A stretch of DNA of 25,199 bases from Gammaproteobacteria bacterium (GTDB lineage Bacteria > Pseudomonadota > Gammaproteobacteria > Pseudomonadales > M0112): assembly GCA_006227085.1 (NCBI GenBank), contig SBFY01000189.1, forward strand, positions 1 through 25,199. The letters are read 5' to 3'. The position numbers were made by a program, and so were the translations under genes. Below the pieces are notes generated by a model that ran no database searches, was not told where the DNA came from, and saw nothing but the letters and a program-made list of their open reading frames with translations. Numbering within the stretch: the first letter of the stretch is position 1; every line of letters begins with the position of its first letter. Below are positions 1 through 6,920 of the stretch, one piece after another.

Positions 1-212
1 CGGCCACGGGAACGCAAGGGATTCGACTCCCGGTACACCTTCACATAGCAGGCCGTTTCACCTGCCGGGACCCGGTACACGCAGGTATCCTGGCCGGGCG
101 AGCCACTGGCAATCGCCACATCCGGCCTCTCCAGCTGCGCCTGCAAGCTCCCGGCAGACAACAGCAAGTCCCTGAACGGCTCGCGCTGGCCCGCTGCCTC
201 ACATCGCCACAT
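1..212 (-). CDS. Partial CDS, N-terminal 70 codons; possible WaaP/InaA-like kinase
   Basis: An open minus-strand frame runs from the ATG at 210-212 off the left edge of the window without a stop. It has a natural protein composition, unlike the other frames here. The end of the fragment reads TCVYRVPAGETACYVKVYR, followed by NPLRSRG. Two beta strands with a V-K-V-Y lysine resemble the N-lobe (beta2-beta3 and ATP-anchoring lysine) of lipopolysaccharide core heptose/Kdo kinases of the WaaP/InaA type. That family call is inference from a short stretch only. A G-rich stretch (GGGGG) ends 4 bases before the ATG. The frame stays open upstream to an ATG at 317, but the extra residues (glycine, cysteine and proline rich) look non-coding, so I prefer 212. 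The gene is divergent from the acyltransferase. The C-terminal part lies outside the window. Confidence 0.5.
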   Translation of the reverse strand, partial: MWRCEAAGQREPFRDLLLSAGSLQAQLERPDVAIASGSPGQDTCVYRVPAGETACYVKVYRESNPLRSRG

Positions 213-412
213 ACCGCCCCCATGACATGACACACCCGGTTCCCGTATTCCTGCAGGCACCCCTGCTGCCGGACGGCGCAGTATACCGAAATCACCGCAA
301 ACAGATCCCCAAGTCATTCATTTCCCTAGGGAAATACCTTAAACTGGGAGATCATCCCGTACGATGAACCCATTTGGCAACAGCCACTTTAGACGTAGCA
401 AGGGCATTGATC
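213..412. other. Divergent intergenic control region
   Basis: About 200 bases separate the left-edge minus-strand gene from the acyltransferase start at 413. The stretch holds no convincing gene. Its clearest element is the 16-bp palindrome at 320-335. Weak -10-like hexamers occur on the plus strand (TAAACT near 341-346 and TACGAT at 360-365), but neither has a convincing -35 element, so I do not call a promoter. Confidence 0.45.
320..335. promoter_or_regulatory. Perfect 16-bp palindrome, candidate operator
   Basis: ATTTCCCTAGGGAAAT is identical on both strands with no spacer. A palindrome with no loop is more typical of a binding site for a dimeric regulator than of an RNA hairpin. It lies about 80 bases upstream of the acyltransferase start and about 110 bases upstream of the left-edge gene, so it could control either. 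I do not recognise the regulator family. Confidence 0.4.
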
Positions 413-1987
413 ATGGCGCATTACAAATACGACCGTCTGTCGGCACAAGACACTTCCTTCCTCATTTTTGAGCAAGCCAATGTCAACATGCATGTGTCTT
501 CGACCTCGATCTACAAAGCCGGACACCTGAAAACACACGAAGGTGGCATCGATTTTGGCCGGATCAAGAAAGCCGTGGGCGATATCCTGCATCGCATTCC
601 GCGTTATCGCCAGAAGCTGATGTGGATTCATGAAGGCAAAACTGCCGCGTGGGTCGACGATCACCAATTCAAGCTGGACTACCACGTTCGCCATACCAGC
701 CTGCCGCGCCCAGGCACTGCCGAGCAACTGAAAGTGCTGGCATCGCGCATCACTGAATCACAACTCGATCGTTCCCGCCCATTGTGGGAAATGTGGGTCG
801 TTGAAGGCTTGCAAGGTGACCGCTTTGCCTTGATCAACAAGATCCATCACGCCATGATTGATGGCACATCCGGTGTTGAGCTGTCACAAGTGCTGATGTC
901 ACCAGACCCTGAATACCGCCCTGCTGAACCGCCCGTGTACTACCCGCGCCCGACGCCCTCGCGTCAGGAACTGATCCAGGATGAATACGAGCGCTTCATG
1001 AAAATCCCGTTCAAGGCCATGAAGGATTTTCGTCACTACTGGCAAGACACCCAGGATTTTTATGGCGAAATGTCCACCCGCGCCAAAGCCATCATGGAAA
1101 CGTTTGCGCAAATGGGTGCGCCTTCTGAAAACCCCCTGAACGGCCCCCTCGGTCCCCACCGTGTTGTTGATTGGACCGTCATGCCACTGGAAGACATCAA
1201 GAGTGTGCGCCGCGCACTCGGATGCACCGTGAATGATGTCGTACTCACCATCGTTACCGGTGCTGTGCGCGAATTCATGTTGAATCGCCAGGTGAACCCT
1301 GCGGATATCGAATTCCGCGTAGCTGCACCCGTCAGCGTGCGTCGTGATGTGGAGCAAGGCAAGACTTCCGGCAACCGGGTATCCAGCTGGAGTGTCCGCC
1401 TGCCCATCGAGGAAGATGAACCGCTGATGCAACTGCAGGCCTTGCACAGCATCACCACTGAACTGAAAGAATCCAACCAGGCCATTGGCGTTGAAATGAT
1501 GATGGCCCTGGCCGAATGGACCCCTAGCCTGCTGACCCTGGGCGCTCGTGCCGGTGGCGCCAGCAATAACACCATCGTCACCAATGTGCCGGGACCGCAA
1601 TTCCCGCTGTATTTGATTGGCGCAGAGATGGAAGAGATTTATCCCAATGTTCCCTTGATGGAAAACATGGGGATCGGCATTGCCCTGATGAGCTATAACG
1701 GCAAATTATGCTGGGGCTTCAATGCCGACTATGGCCGCGTCTCGGACATCGCCAGCTTTGTGAAATACATTCGCCAGAGCTTTATGCGCCTCGCCGGCAG
1801 CTGCCAAGTGGAACTTTCGGAGGCTTTCCGTAAATACTCCCAGGATTGGTCTCGCCAGCAACCCGCCCTGCCAAAACCCACCGTAAACCCGGCAGCAGCA
1901 GCCCATGCGGATGCAGCAGCCCCCAAAAAGACCACTCGCCGTCGCAAGTCGACGAGCAGCACGAGAAAAACGGCTGCCAACGAGTGA
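413..1987 (+). CDS. Wax ester synthase / diacylglycerol acyltransferase (WS/DGAT)
   Basis: The 524-residue protein matches the bacterial WS/DGAT family, which transfers acyl groups from acyl-CoA to long-chain alcohols or diacylglycerol to make wax esters or triacylglycerol. The catalytic HHxxxDG motif is present as HHAMIDG (H145, H146), after the typical opening YDRLSAQDTSF. The C-terminal half has TNVPGPQFPLY, characteristic of the WS/DGAT C-terminal domain. I chose ATG 413, preceded by AGGG with an 8-base spacer, because it puts the conserved opening near the N-terminus. A TTG at 374 would add 13 residues with no good ribosome binding site. The last ~40 residues are an unusual tail rich in Ala, Pro, Lys, Arg, Ser and Thr (PKKTTRRRKS). 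The gene is monocistronic and ends at a strong terminator. Whether it makes wax or triacylglycerol cannot be told from sequence. Confidence 0.9.
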   Translation: MAHYKYDRLSAQDTSFLIFEQANVNMHVSSTSIYKAGHLKTHEGGIDFGRIKKAVGDILHRIPRYRQKLMWIHEGKTAAWVDDHQFKLDYHVRHTSLPRPGTAEQLKVLASRITESQLDRSRPLWEMWVVEGLQGDRFALINKIHHAMIDGTSGVELSQVLMSPDPEYRPAEPPVYYPRPTPSRQELIQDEYERFMKIPFKAMKDFRHYWQDTQDFYGEMSTRAKAIMETFAQMGAPSENPLNGPLGPHRVVDWTVMPLEDIKSVRRALGCTVNDVVLTIVTGAVREFMLNRQVNPADIEFRVAAPVSVRRDVEQGKTSGNRVSSWSVRLPIEEDEPLMQLQALHSITTELKESNQAIGVEMMMALAEWTPSLLTLGARAGGASNNTIVTNVPGPQFPLYLIGAEMEEIYPNVPLMENMGIGIALMSYNGKLCWGFNADYGRVSDIASFVKYIRQSFMRLAGSCQVELSEAFRKYSQDWSRQQPALPKPTVNPAAAAHADAAAPKKTTRRRKSTSSTRKTAANE

Positions 1988-1995
1988 TGCACGCA

Positions 1996-2033
1996 CCAAT
2001 AAAAAAGGCGCCTGAAGGCGCCTTTTTTATTGG
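1996..2033. terminator. Bidirectional rho-independent terminator
   Basis: A perfect inverted repeat has 17-bp arms (1996-2012 and 2017-2033) around a TGAA loop. The arms contain GGCGCC flanked by six A on the left and six T on the right, so each strand has a GC stem followed by a U tract. It lies 9 bases after the acyltransferase stop and 14 bases beyond the stop of the converging oxidoreductase beta gene, and so serves both units. Confidence 0.92.
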
Positions 2034-2046
2034 GCATGGTTACTGT

Positions 2047-3099
2047 TCAACGAAGACCGGCATTAATTGCGTCCAATGCTTTCTGGCCAGGACACAACTC
2101 ACTTTCCGTCAAGGTGCGCAAGGGTTTTTGCGAGGTCTGGATCACTTCATGCAACTCCTGGCTGGCAGGGTCAACATACAGCAAGCCAGTCAGGATATCG
2201 CCTTTCTCCTTGGCATCCTGCAAGGCATTGTACGTCGCACGACGATCCGTCGGATCGAACTCCTGATCCAGCTTGAGGAAACGCATGACCGACCCGTCAT
2301 GCATCGTCACATCCTGTGCATTACCGGGCTCATATTCCGTGGTGATCTCTTCTTTCATTGGCACGAAATCCATCTTGCCAGTCGCTTCAATATGTTCACG
2401 CACGAAGTCATAACTCTTGGTGGACTTGCCCGTGTTATTAAAGGTCACGCACGGTGAAATCACATCAATGAAGGCAAAGCCTCGATGCGACAATGCCGCC
2501 TTGATCAATGGGACCAATTGCTCTTTGTCACCGGAAAAACTGCGCGCGACAAAGGTCGCCCCCAGATCCAGCGCCAAGGTCACCAGGTCAATCGGCTCGT
2601 ACAGGTTCGGCGCACCACTCTTGGTTTGTGAGCCGATGTCCGCCGTTGCAGAGTCTTGTCCTTTGGTGAGTCCATAACAACCATTATTCTCAACCACATA
2701 CATCATGTTGAGGTTACGGCGAACCGCATGCACGAACTGGCCCATCCCAATCGACGCCGTATCGCCATCGCCGGAAACACCAATATAAATCATGTCGCGA
2801 TTGGCCATGTTGGCGCCCGTGGCGATGGAAGGCATGCGCCCATGCACGGAGTTAAACCCATGGGAATTGCCAAGGAAATACGTCGGCGTCTTCGACGAAC
2901 AACCGATACCTGACAACTTGGCGACACGATGCGGCTCGATCGACAACTCGAAACAGGCCTGGATAATCGCGCCACTGATGGAGTCATGGCCACAACCAGC
3001 ACACAGGGTGGAGATCGCTCCCTCATATGCCTTCTTGGTATACCCCAAATCATTCACAGGCAATTCGGGATGACGGAAACTCGGCTTGATATAGGTCAT
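2047..3099 (-). CDS. korB: 2-oxoacid:acceptor oxidoreductase beta subunit, probably 2-oxoglutarate
   Basis: The 350-residue protein is the thiamine pyrophosphate-binding beta subunit of a 2-oxoacid:ferredoxin oxidoreductase, which decarboxylates a 2-oxoacid to its acyl-CoA. The N-terminal CAGCGH (C33, C36), C67 in GIGCSS and a later SPC cysteine are placed like the 4Fe-4S ligands of KorB-type subunits. SGDGD (109-113) and ENNGCYGLT (138-146) form the TPP/Mg site. There is no appended ferredoxin domain, as usual for KorB. Its ATG overlaps the alpha-subunit stop as ATGA (3096-3099), suggesting translational coupling. It is the last gene of the operon and ends at the shared terminator. Family assignment is secure. 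The substrate (2-oxoglutarate rather than pyruvate or a branched-chain 2-oxoacid) is inferred from the KorAB-like organisation. Confidence 0.9.
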   Translation of the reverse strand: MTYIKPSFRHPELPVNDLGYTKKAYEGAISTLCAGCGHDSISGAIIQACFELSIEPHRVAKLSGIGCSSKTPTYFLGNSHGFNSVHGRMPSIATGANMANRDMIYIGVSGDGDTASIGMGQFVHAVRRNLNMMYVVENNGCYGLTKGQDSATADIGSQTKSGAPNLYEPIDLVTLALDLGATFVARSFSGDKEQLVPLIKAALSHRGFAFIDVISPCVTFNNTGKSTKSYDFVREHIEATGKMDFVPMKEEITTEYEPGNAQDVTMHDGSVMRFLKLDQEFDPTDRRATYNALQDAKEKGDILTGLLYVDPASQELHEVIQTSQKPLRTLTESELCPGQKALDAINAGLR

Positions 3100-4946
3100 T
3101 CGATTGACTCCCCTGCCTTCGCATGCAAGGTGGTGACATTATGGCCCGGGAAGCGCTCACGCACCTTGCTTTTCACCCAGGTGGCCGTGATTGGCATGCC
3201 ATCGTAATTCAGCACCGGGATCAGGCGATCAGGCGACAGTCCCAGTTCATTGATCAACAGCGTACGCATCTGGCCATCACGGTTCTGCTCAACCACGAAC
3301 ACCGCCTCATGGCTATCAATAAAATCACGCACGGTGTTACTGAACGGGAAACTGCGGATACGCATGGCATCCAGCGCGATACCTTCTTCCAGCAAGCCAT
3401 CGCACGCTTCCAGCACTGAGAACTGGCTGGTGCCATAAAAAATGATGCCATATTTGCTGTCATTGCGATCCTGATGCAGGACAGGTGCCGGCACCAGGGT
3501 TTTTGCGGTATCCCACTTTTTCAGCAAGCGATCCATGTTGCGGGCATACACCGTGCCATCCTCGGTATACGCCGCATATTCATCACGCGAGGTACCACGG
3601 GTAAAGAATGAACCCTTGGTCGGATGGGTGCCCGGATACGTACGATAAGGAATCCCGTCCCCATCACTGTCCAGGTAGCGACCAAAACGGCCGATACGGT
3701 CGAGGTCTTCGGCGGTATACACCTTGCCACGGTCATACTGGCGGGAGTCATCCCATGACAGGGCCTCTGTCATGTGGTCATTCATACCCAGGTCCAGGTC
3801 GGTCAACATGATGACCGGGGTCTGCAGGCGTTCAGCCAGGTCAAACGCATCCGCTGTCATCGTGAAGCATTCATGCGGTGTGCTCGGGATCAGCAACACA
3901 TGCTTGGTATCACCATGTGACGCATAAGCAGAGATCAGGATGTCTGATTGCTGCGTGCGGGTTGGCATACCCGTGGAAGGCCCAGTGCGCTGCACATCAA
4001 TCAACACTGCCGGGACTTCAGCAAAATACGCGAGGCCCAGGAACTCATTCATCAATGACACACCGGGGCCGCTGGTCGCTGTGAAGGAACGCGCACCGTT
4101 CCAGGCGGCACCAATCACCATGCCAATCGCCGCCAGTTCATCCTCTGCCTGGATGATGGCGAAATTCTTGCGGCCGGTTGCCGGATCAATACGCAAACGG
4201 CCGGCGTACTTCTCAAACCCTTCCACCACCGAAGTGGACGGCGTGATCGGGTACCAGGCAGCCACTGTCGCACCACCATACACTGCACCAAGGCCGGTCG
4301 CCGTATTACCATCCAGCAGGATACGGTCGCCCACGTTATCGCGGGTTTCCACGCGGATACCGCACACATCGGGGTAATGGGTTTCCACGTACTGGTAACC
4401 GAGCTCCAAGGCGTGGATGTTCGGCGCAATCAGTTTTTCCTTGCCTTCAAACTGGTCACTGACCAGGTTCTTGAGCACAGCGAAATCCATCTTGAACAAG
4501 GACGCCAGGGCACCCACATAAATGATGTTCTTGAACAACTGGCGCTTGCGCGGATCGGTGTATTCGCGCAGGCAGATATCGGTCAGCGGGATGCCAATGT
4601 AGTTCACGTCCTGGCGGACATAACGCAAATCCAGCTGTTTGGTGTTGTCGTAGAGGAAATAGCCACCCGGCAGCACTTCCTGCACATCCTTGGCCATGCT
4701 TTGCGGATTGACGCAAACCATGAAATCAACACCACCGCGGCGACCGAGGTAACCCTTTTCGTTCACACGCACTTCATACCAGGTTGGCAGACCCTGGATG
4801 TTGGACGGGAAAATATTCTTGGGGCTCACCGGCACGCCCATGCGGAAAACGGCTTTGGCAAACATGTTGTTGGCACTGGCGGAGCCGGTGCCATTCACGT
4901 TGGCAAACTTGATGACAAAATCGTTGACGGAATCAATGCGGCGCAT
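3096..4946 (-). CDS. korA: 2-oxoacid:acceptor oxidoreductase gamma-alpha fusion subunit
   Basis: The 616-residue protein joins two domains. Residues ~10-190 form the gamma domain (VNGTGSASANN near the start, GYLGRRGGVDF at 65-75). Residues ~210-616 form the alpha, pyrimidine-binding domain with YPITPSTSVVEGF (from 232), an SGPGVSLMNE segment and QRTGPSTGMPTRTQQSD. This gamma-alpha fusion is the usual KorA layout. With the beta subunit it catalyses CoA-dependent oxidative decarboxylation of a 2-oxoacid and passes electrons to an Fe-S acceptor. The gene starts 5 bases after the stop of the upstream flavoprotein and overlaps korB by 4 bases, so the three genes form one tight operon. 2-Oxoglutarate is the most likely substrate by family resemblance. 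Confidence 0.9.
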   Translation of the reverse strand: MRRIDSVNDFVIKFANVNGTGSASANNMFAKAVFRMGVPVSPKNIFPSNIQGLPTWYEVRVNEKGYLGRRGGVDFMVCVNPQSMAKDVQEVLPGGYFLYDNTKQLDLRYVRQDVNYIGIPLTDICLREYTDPRKRQLFKNIIYVGALASLFKMDFAVLKNLVSDQFEGKEKLIAPNIHALELGYQYVETHYPDVCGIRVETRDNVGDRILLDGNTATGLGAVYGGATVAAWYPITPSTSVVEGFEKYAGRLRIDPATGRKNFAIIQAEDELAAIGMVIGAAWNGARSFTATSGPGVSLMNEFLGLAYFAEVPAVLIDVQRTGPSTGMPTRTQQSDILISAYASHGDTKHVLLIPSTPHECFTMTADAFDLAERLQTPVIMLTDLDLGMNDHMTEALSWDDSRQYDRGKVYTAEDLDRIGRFGRYLDSDGDGIPYRTYPGTHPTKGSFFTRGTSRDEYAAYTEDGTVYARNMDRLLKKWDTAKTLVPAPVLHQDRNDSKYGIIFYGTSQFSVLEACDGLLEEGIALDAMRIRSFPFSNTVRDFIDSHEAVFVVEQNRDGQMRTLLINELGLSPDRLIPVLNYDGMPITATWVKSKVRERFPGHNVTTLHAKAGESIE

Positions 4947-4951
4947 GCTGC

Positions 4952-6742
4952 TTACCCTGCTTTCAGCACTTGGCTGGCCTTGGTGACGCTATAAAGGAAT
5001 TTCTGCATATCCCATGCAGCGGTCGGGCAACGCTCTGCGCACAAACCGCAGTGCAGGCAGACGTTTTCGTCCTTGACCATGATGCGGCCCGTGGCCACCG
5101 GCGCTGACACGCAAATATCCTGGCTGTCATTCTTCGCCGGTACACGCAGCTTGGCGCGTAATGCCGCCTCATCTTCTTCAGCCGTGACAAAGTTGATGCA
5201 GTCCGTCGGGCAAATATCCACACACGCATCACACTCAATGCAAAGCTTTTCCGTGAATACGGTTTGCACATCACAGTTCAGGCAGCGCTCAGCTTCCTTG
5301 TAAGCCGTCTGCAAGTCGAAGCCGAGCTCGACCTCCATCTTGCGGTCTTTCAGGGTCTTGTCTTTCGGCGCGTGCGGCACTGCAAAACGCGCATCATCAG
5401 CCACCTGACTGTCGTAGTTCCACTCGTGGATACCCATCTTGGTGCTGACCAATTTGGTACCCGGTGCAGGACGATCACCCACCGCCTTGCCCTGGCAGAA
5501 CAAATCAATCGAAACGGCCGCTTGATGGCCATGCGCCACGGCCGTAATGATGTTTGCTGGACCAAAAGCCGCGTCACCACCAAAGAACACCTTGGGCAAC
5601 GTGGACTGGAAAGTCAGCTTGTCCACCATCGGCACATCCCACTTATCAAACTGGATGCCGAGATCACGCTCAATCCATGGGAAACTGTTTTCCTGGCCAA
5701 CCGCACAAATGACATCATCGGCTTCGATGAACACCAGGTCTTCACCCGTCGGCACCAGCGTGCGCTTGCCCTTGTCATCGTAAACCGCTTTCACTTTCTC
5801 GAAACGCACACCCTTGAGCTGGCCATTCTCATGGACATACTCTTTCGGTACATGGTTATCCAGGATCGGGATGTCTTCAGCAATCGCGTCTTCGATTTCC
5901 CATGGGGAAGCCTTCATGTCAGCGAACGGGCTGCGCACCAGCACCTTCACTTCCTCGCCACCCAGGCGACGGGCGGTGCGGCAACAATCCATCGCGGTAT
6001 TACCACCACCCAACACGATCACACGACGACCGATCTTGCTGATGTGGTTAAACGCCACATTCGCCAGCCACTCGATGCCGATATGGATATTGGCAGCAGA
6101 TTCCTCACGACCCGGGATATTCAGGTCACGGCCGCGCGGCGCACCGGAACCGACAAACACCGCGTCATAGCCTTTGGCCAGCAAATCTTTCAGGCTTTCA
6201 ACATAATGATTGAAGTGCGCATCGATACCGAGATCGAGCACATAACCCACTTCCTCATCCAGCACACTTTCCGGCAAACGGAATGACGGGATCTGGCTGC
6301 GCATGAAGCCGCCACCCTTGTCTTGTGCATCGTACAAATGGATTTCATAACCCTGCGGTGCCAGGTCACGTGCCACCGTCAATGAAGCCGGACCACCACC
6401 CACCAAGGCAATCTTCTTGCCATTTTTAGCGAACGGTGCCTGTGGCATCCGTTGTTTGACCTCGCCCTTGAAATCTGCCGCCACGCGCTTGAGACGGCAA
6501 ATCGCGACCGGTTCTTCCTCGACACGGCCACGACGGCACGCAGGTTCGCAAGGACGGTCACAGGTACGGCCCAGTACACCGGGAAACACGTTCGATTCCC
6601 AGTTCACCAGATAGGCATCCGAATAACGGCCGGCAGCAATCAGGCGAATGTATTCCGGCACTGGCGTGTGCGCCGGGCAGGCATATTGGCAATCCACAAC
6701 CTTGTGGAAGTATTCCGGATCAGCAGTGTTGGTCGGCTTCAA
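4952..6742 (-). CDS. GltD-like FAD/NAD(P) oxidoreductase with N- and C-terminal Fe-S domains
   Basis: The 596-residue protein has four parts. First is an N-terminal cysteine-rich domain (C18, C22, C61, C65, C69) as in the glutamate synthase small subunit. Next is an FAD Rossmann motif GGGPAS (115-120), then an NAD(P) motif VIVLGGGNTAMD (~240). Last are two C-terminal 4Fe-4S motifs (CIECDACVDICP near 500 and C562/C565/C568/C572). It probably moves electrons between NAD(P)H and the Fe-S clusters of the KorAB enzyme encoded immediately downstream, making the operon an NAD(P)-linked 2-oxoacid oxidoreductase. That role is inferred from context. The start is TTG at 6740-6742: GAGG lies 8 bases before it, no ATG is nearby in frame, and an in-frame stop lies at 6764-6766. 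It is not glutamate synthase GltD proper, because no gltB is present and the C-terminal ferredoxin domain is extra. Confidence 0.88.
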   Translation of the reverse strand: MKPTNTADPEYFHKVVDCQYACPAHTPVPEYIRLIAAGRYSDAYLVNWESNVFPGVLGRTCDRPCEPACRRGRVEEEPVAICRLKRVAADFKGEVKQRMPQAPFAKNGKKIALVGGGPASLTVARDLAPQGYEIHLYDAQDKGGGFMRSQIPSFRLPESVLDEEVGYVLDLGIDAHFNHYVESLKDLLAKGYDAVFVGSGAPRGRDLNIPGREESAANIHIGIEWLANVAFNHISKIGRRVIVLGGGNTAMDCCRTARRLGGEEVKVLVRSPFADMKASPWEIEDAIAEDIPILDNHVPKEYVHENGQLKGVRFEKVKAVYDDKGKRTLVPTGEDLVFIEADDVICAVGQENSFPWIERDLGIQFDKWDVPMVDKLTFQSTLPKVFFGGDAAFGPANIITAVAHGHQAAVSIDLFCQGKAVGDRPAPGTKLVSTKMGIHEWNYDSQVADDARFAVPHAPKDKTLKDRKMEVELGFDLQTAYKEAERCLNCDVQTVFTEKLCIECDACVDICPTDCINFVTAEEDEAALRAKLRVPAKNDSQDICVSAPVATGRIMVKDENVCLHCGLCAERCPTAAWDMQKFLYSVTKASQVLKAG

Positions 6743-6818
6743 GGAAAGAGCCTCGGCAGACAGTTAAAAACCAGGTTACAGCACCCTCTGTCGGCCCTGA
6801 ACCCACGACATGAAACCC

Positions 6819-6838
6819 TTTTGCCAATACCGGCAAAA
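6819..6838. repeat. Inverted repeat upstream of the kor operon
   Basis: TTTTGCC and GGCAAAA form perfect 7-bp arms around a 6-base spacer. The repeat lies about 75 bases upstream of the kor operon start, between that operon and ligA. It could be an operator for the operon or belong to the ligA 3' end. No U-rich tract follows it on the minus strand. Confidence 0.35.
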
Positions 6839-6856
6839 GAGCCGCGAAAAAGCGGC
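6835..6856 (-). terminator. Weak candidate terminator after ligA
   Basis: On the minus strand a 5-bp GCCGC/GCGGC stem with a TTTTTC loop is followed by TCTTTT. It lies 65 bases past the ligA stop. The short stem makes this only a moderate candidate. Confidence 0.35.
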
Positions 6857-6920
6857 GCCATTAAATCACATCAAGCCAAAATAATCAGCAGGATTGGGGC
6901 ATTTCAATGCATTTCGCGCC

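Noticed and set aside
1..48. Short plus-strand frame ending at TAG 46-48, and a T-arm-like TTCGAC hairpin (GGGA/TCCC)
   Set aside because: The hairpin lacks a proper 5-bp T stem and CCA end, so it is not a tRNA. The minus-strand frame over the same bases is a better coding candidate.
41..295. 84-codon minus-strand frame over the left control region
   Set aside because: Cysteine- and arginine-rich composition is unlike a real protein, and a different minus frame across 1-212 reads much better.
899..1600. Long minus-strand frame antisense to the acyltransferase
   Set aside because: It lies fully inside a well-supported gene and has shadow-like composition; the codon bias of the real gene explains it.
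5264..6286. 340-codon plus-strand frame antisense to the GltD-like flavoprotein
   Set aside because: Although long, it is rich in His, Thr and Arg with no recognisable domain, and the opposite strand carries clear FAD and Fe-S motifs. It is a mirror of codon bias.
6867..6880. FNR-like TTGAT-N4-TTTAA upstream of the kor operon (minus strand)
   Set aside because: Only one half-site is intact; the second matches 3 of 5 bases.
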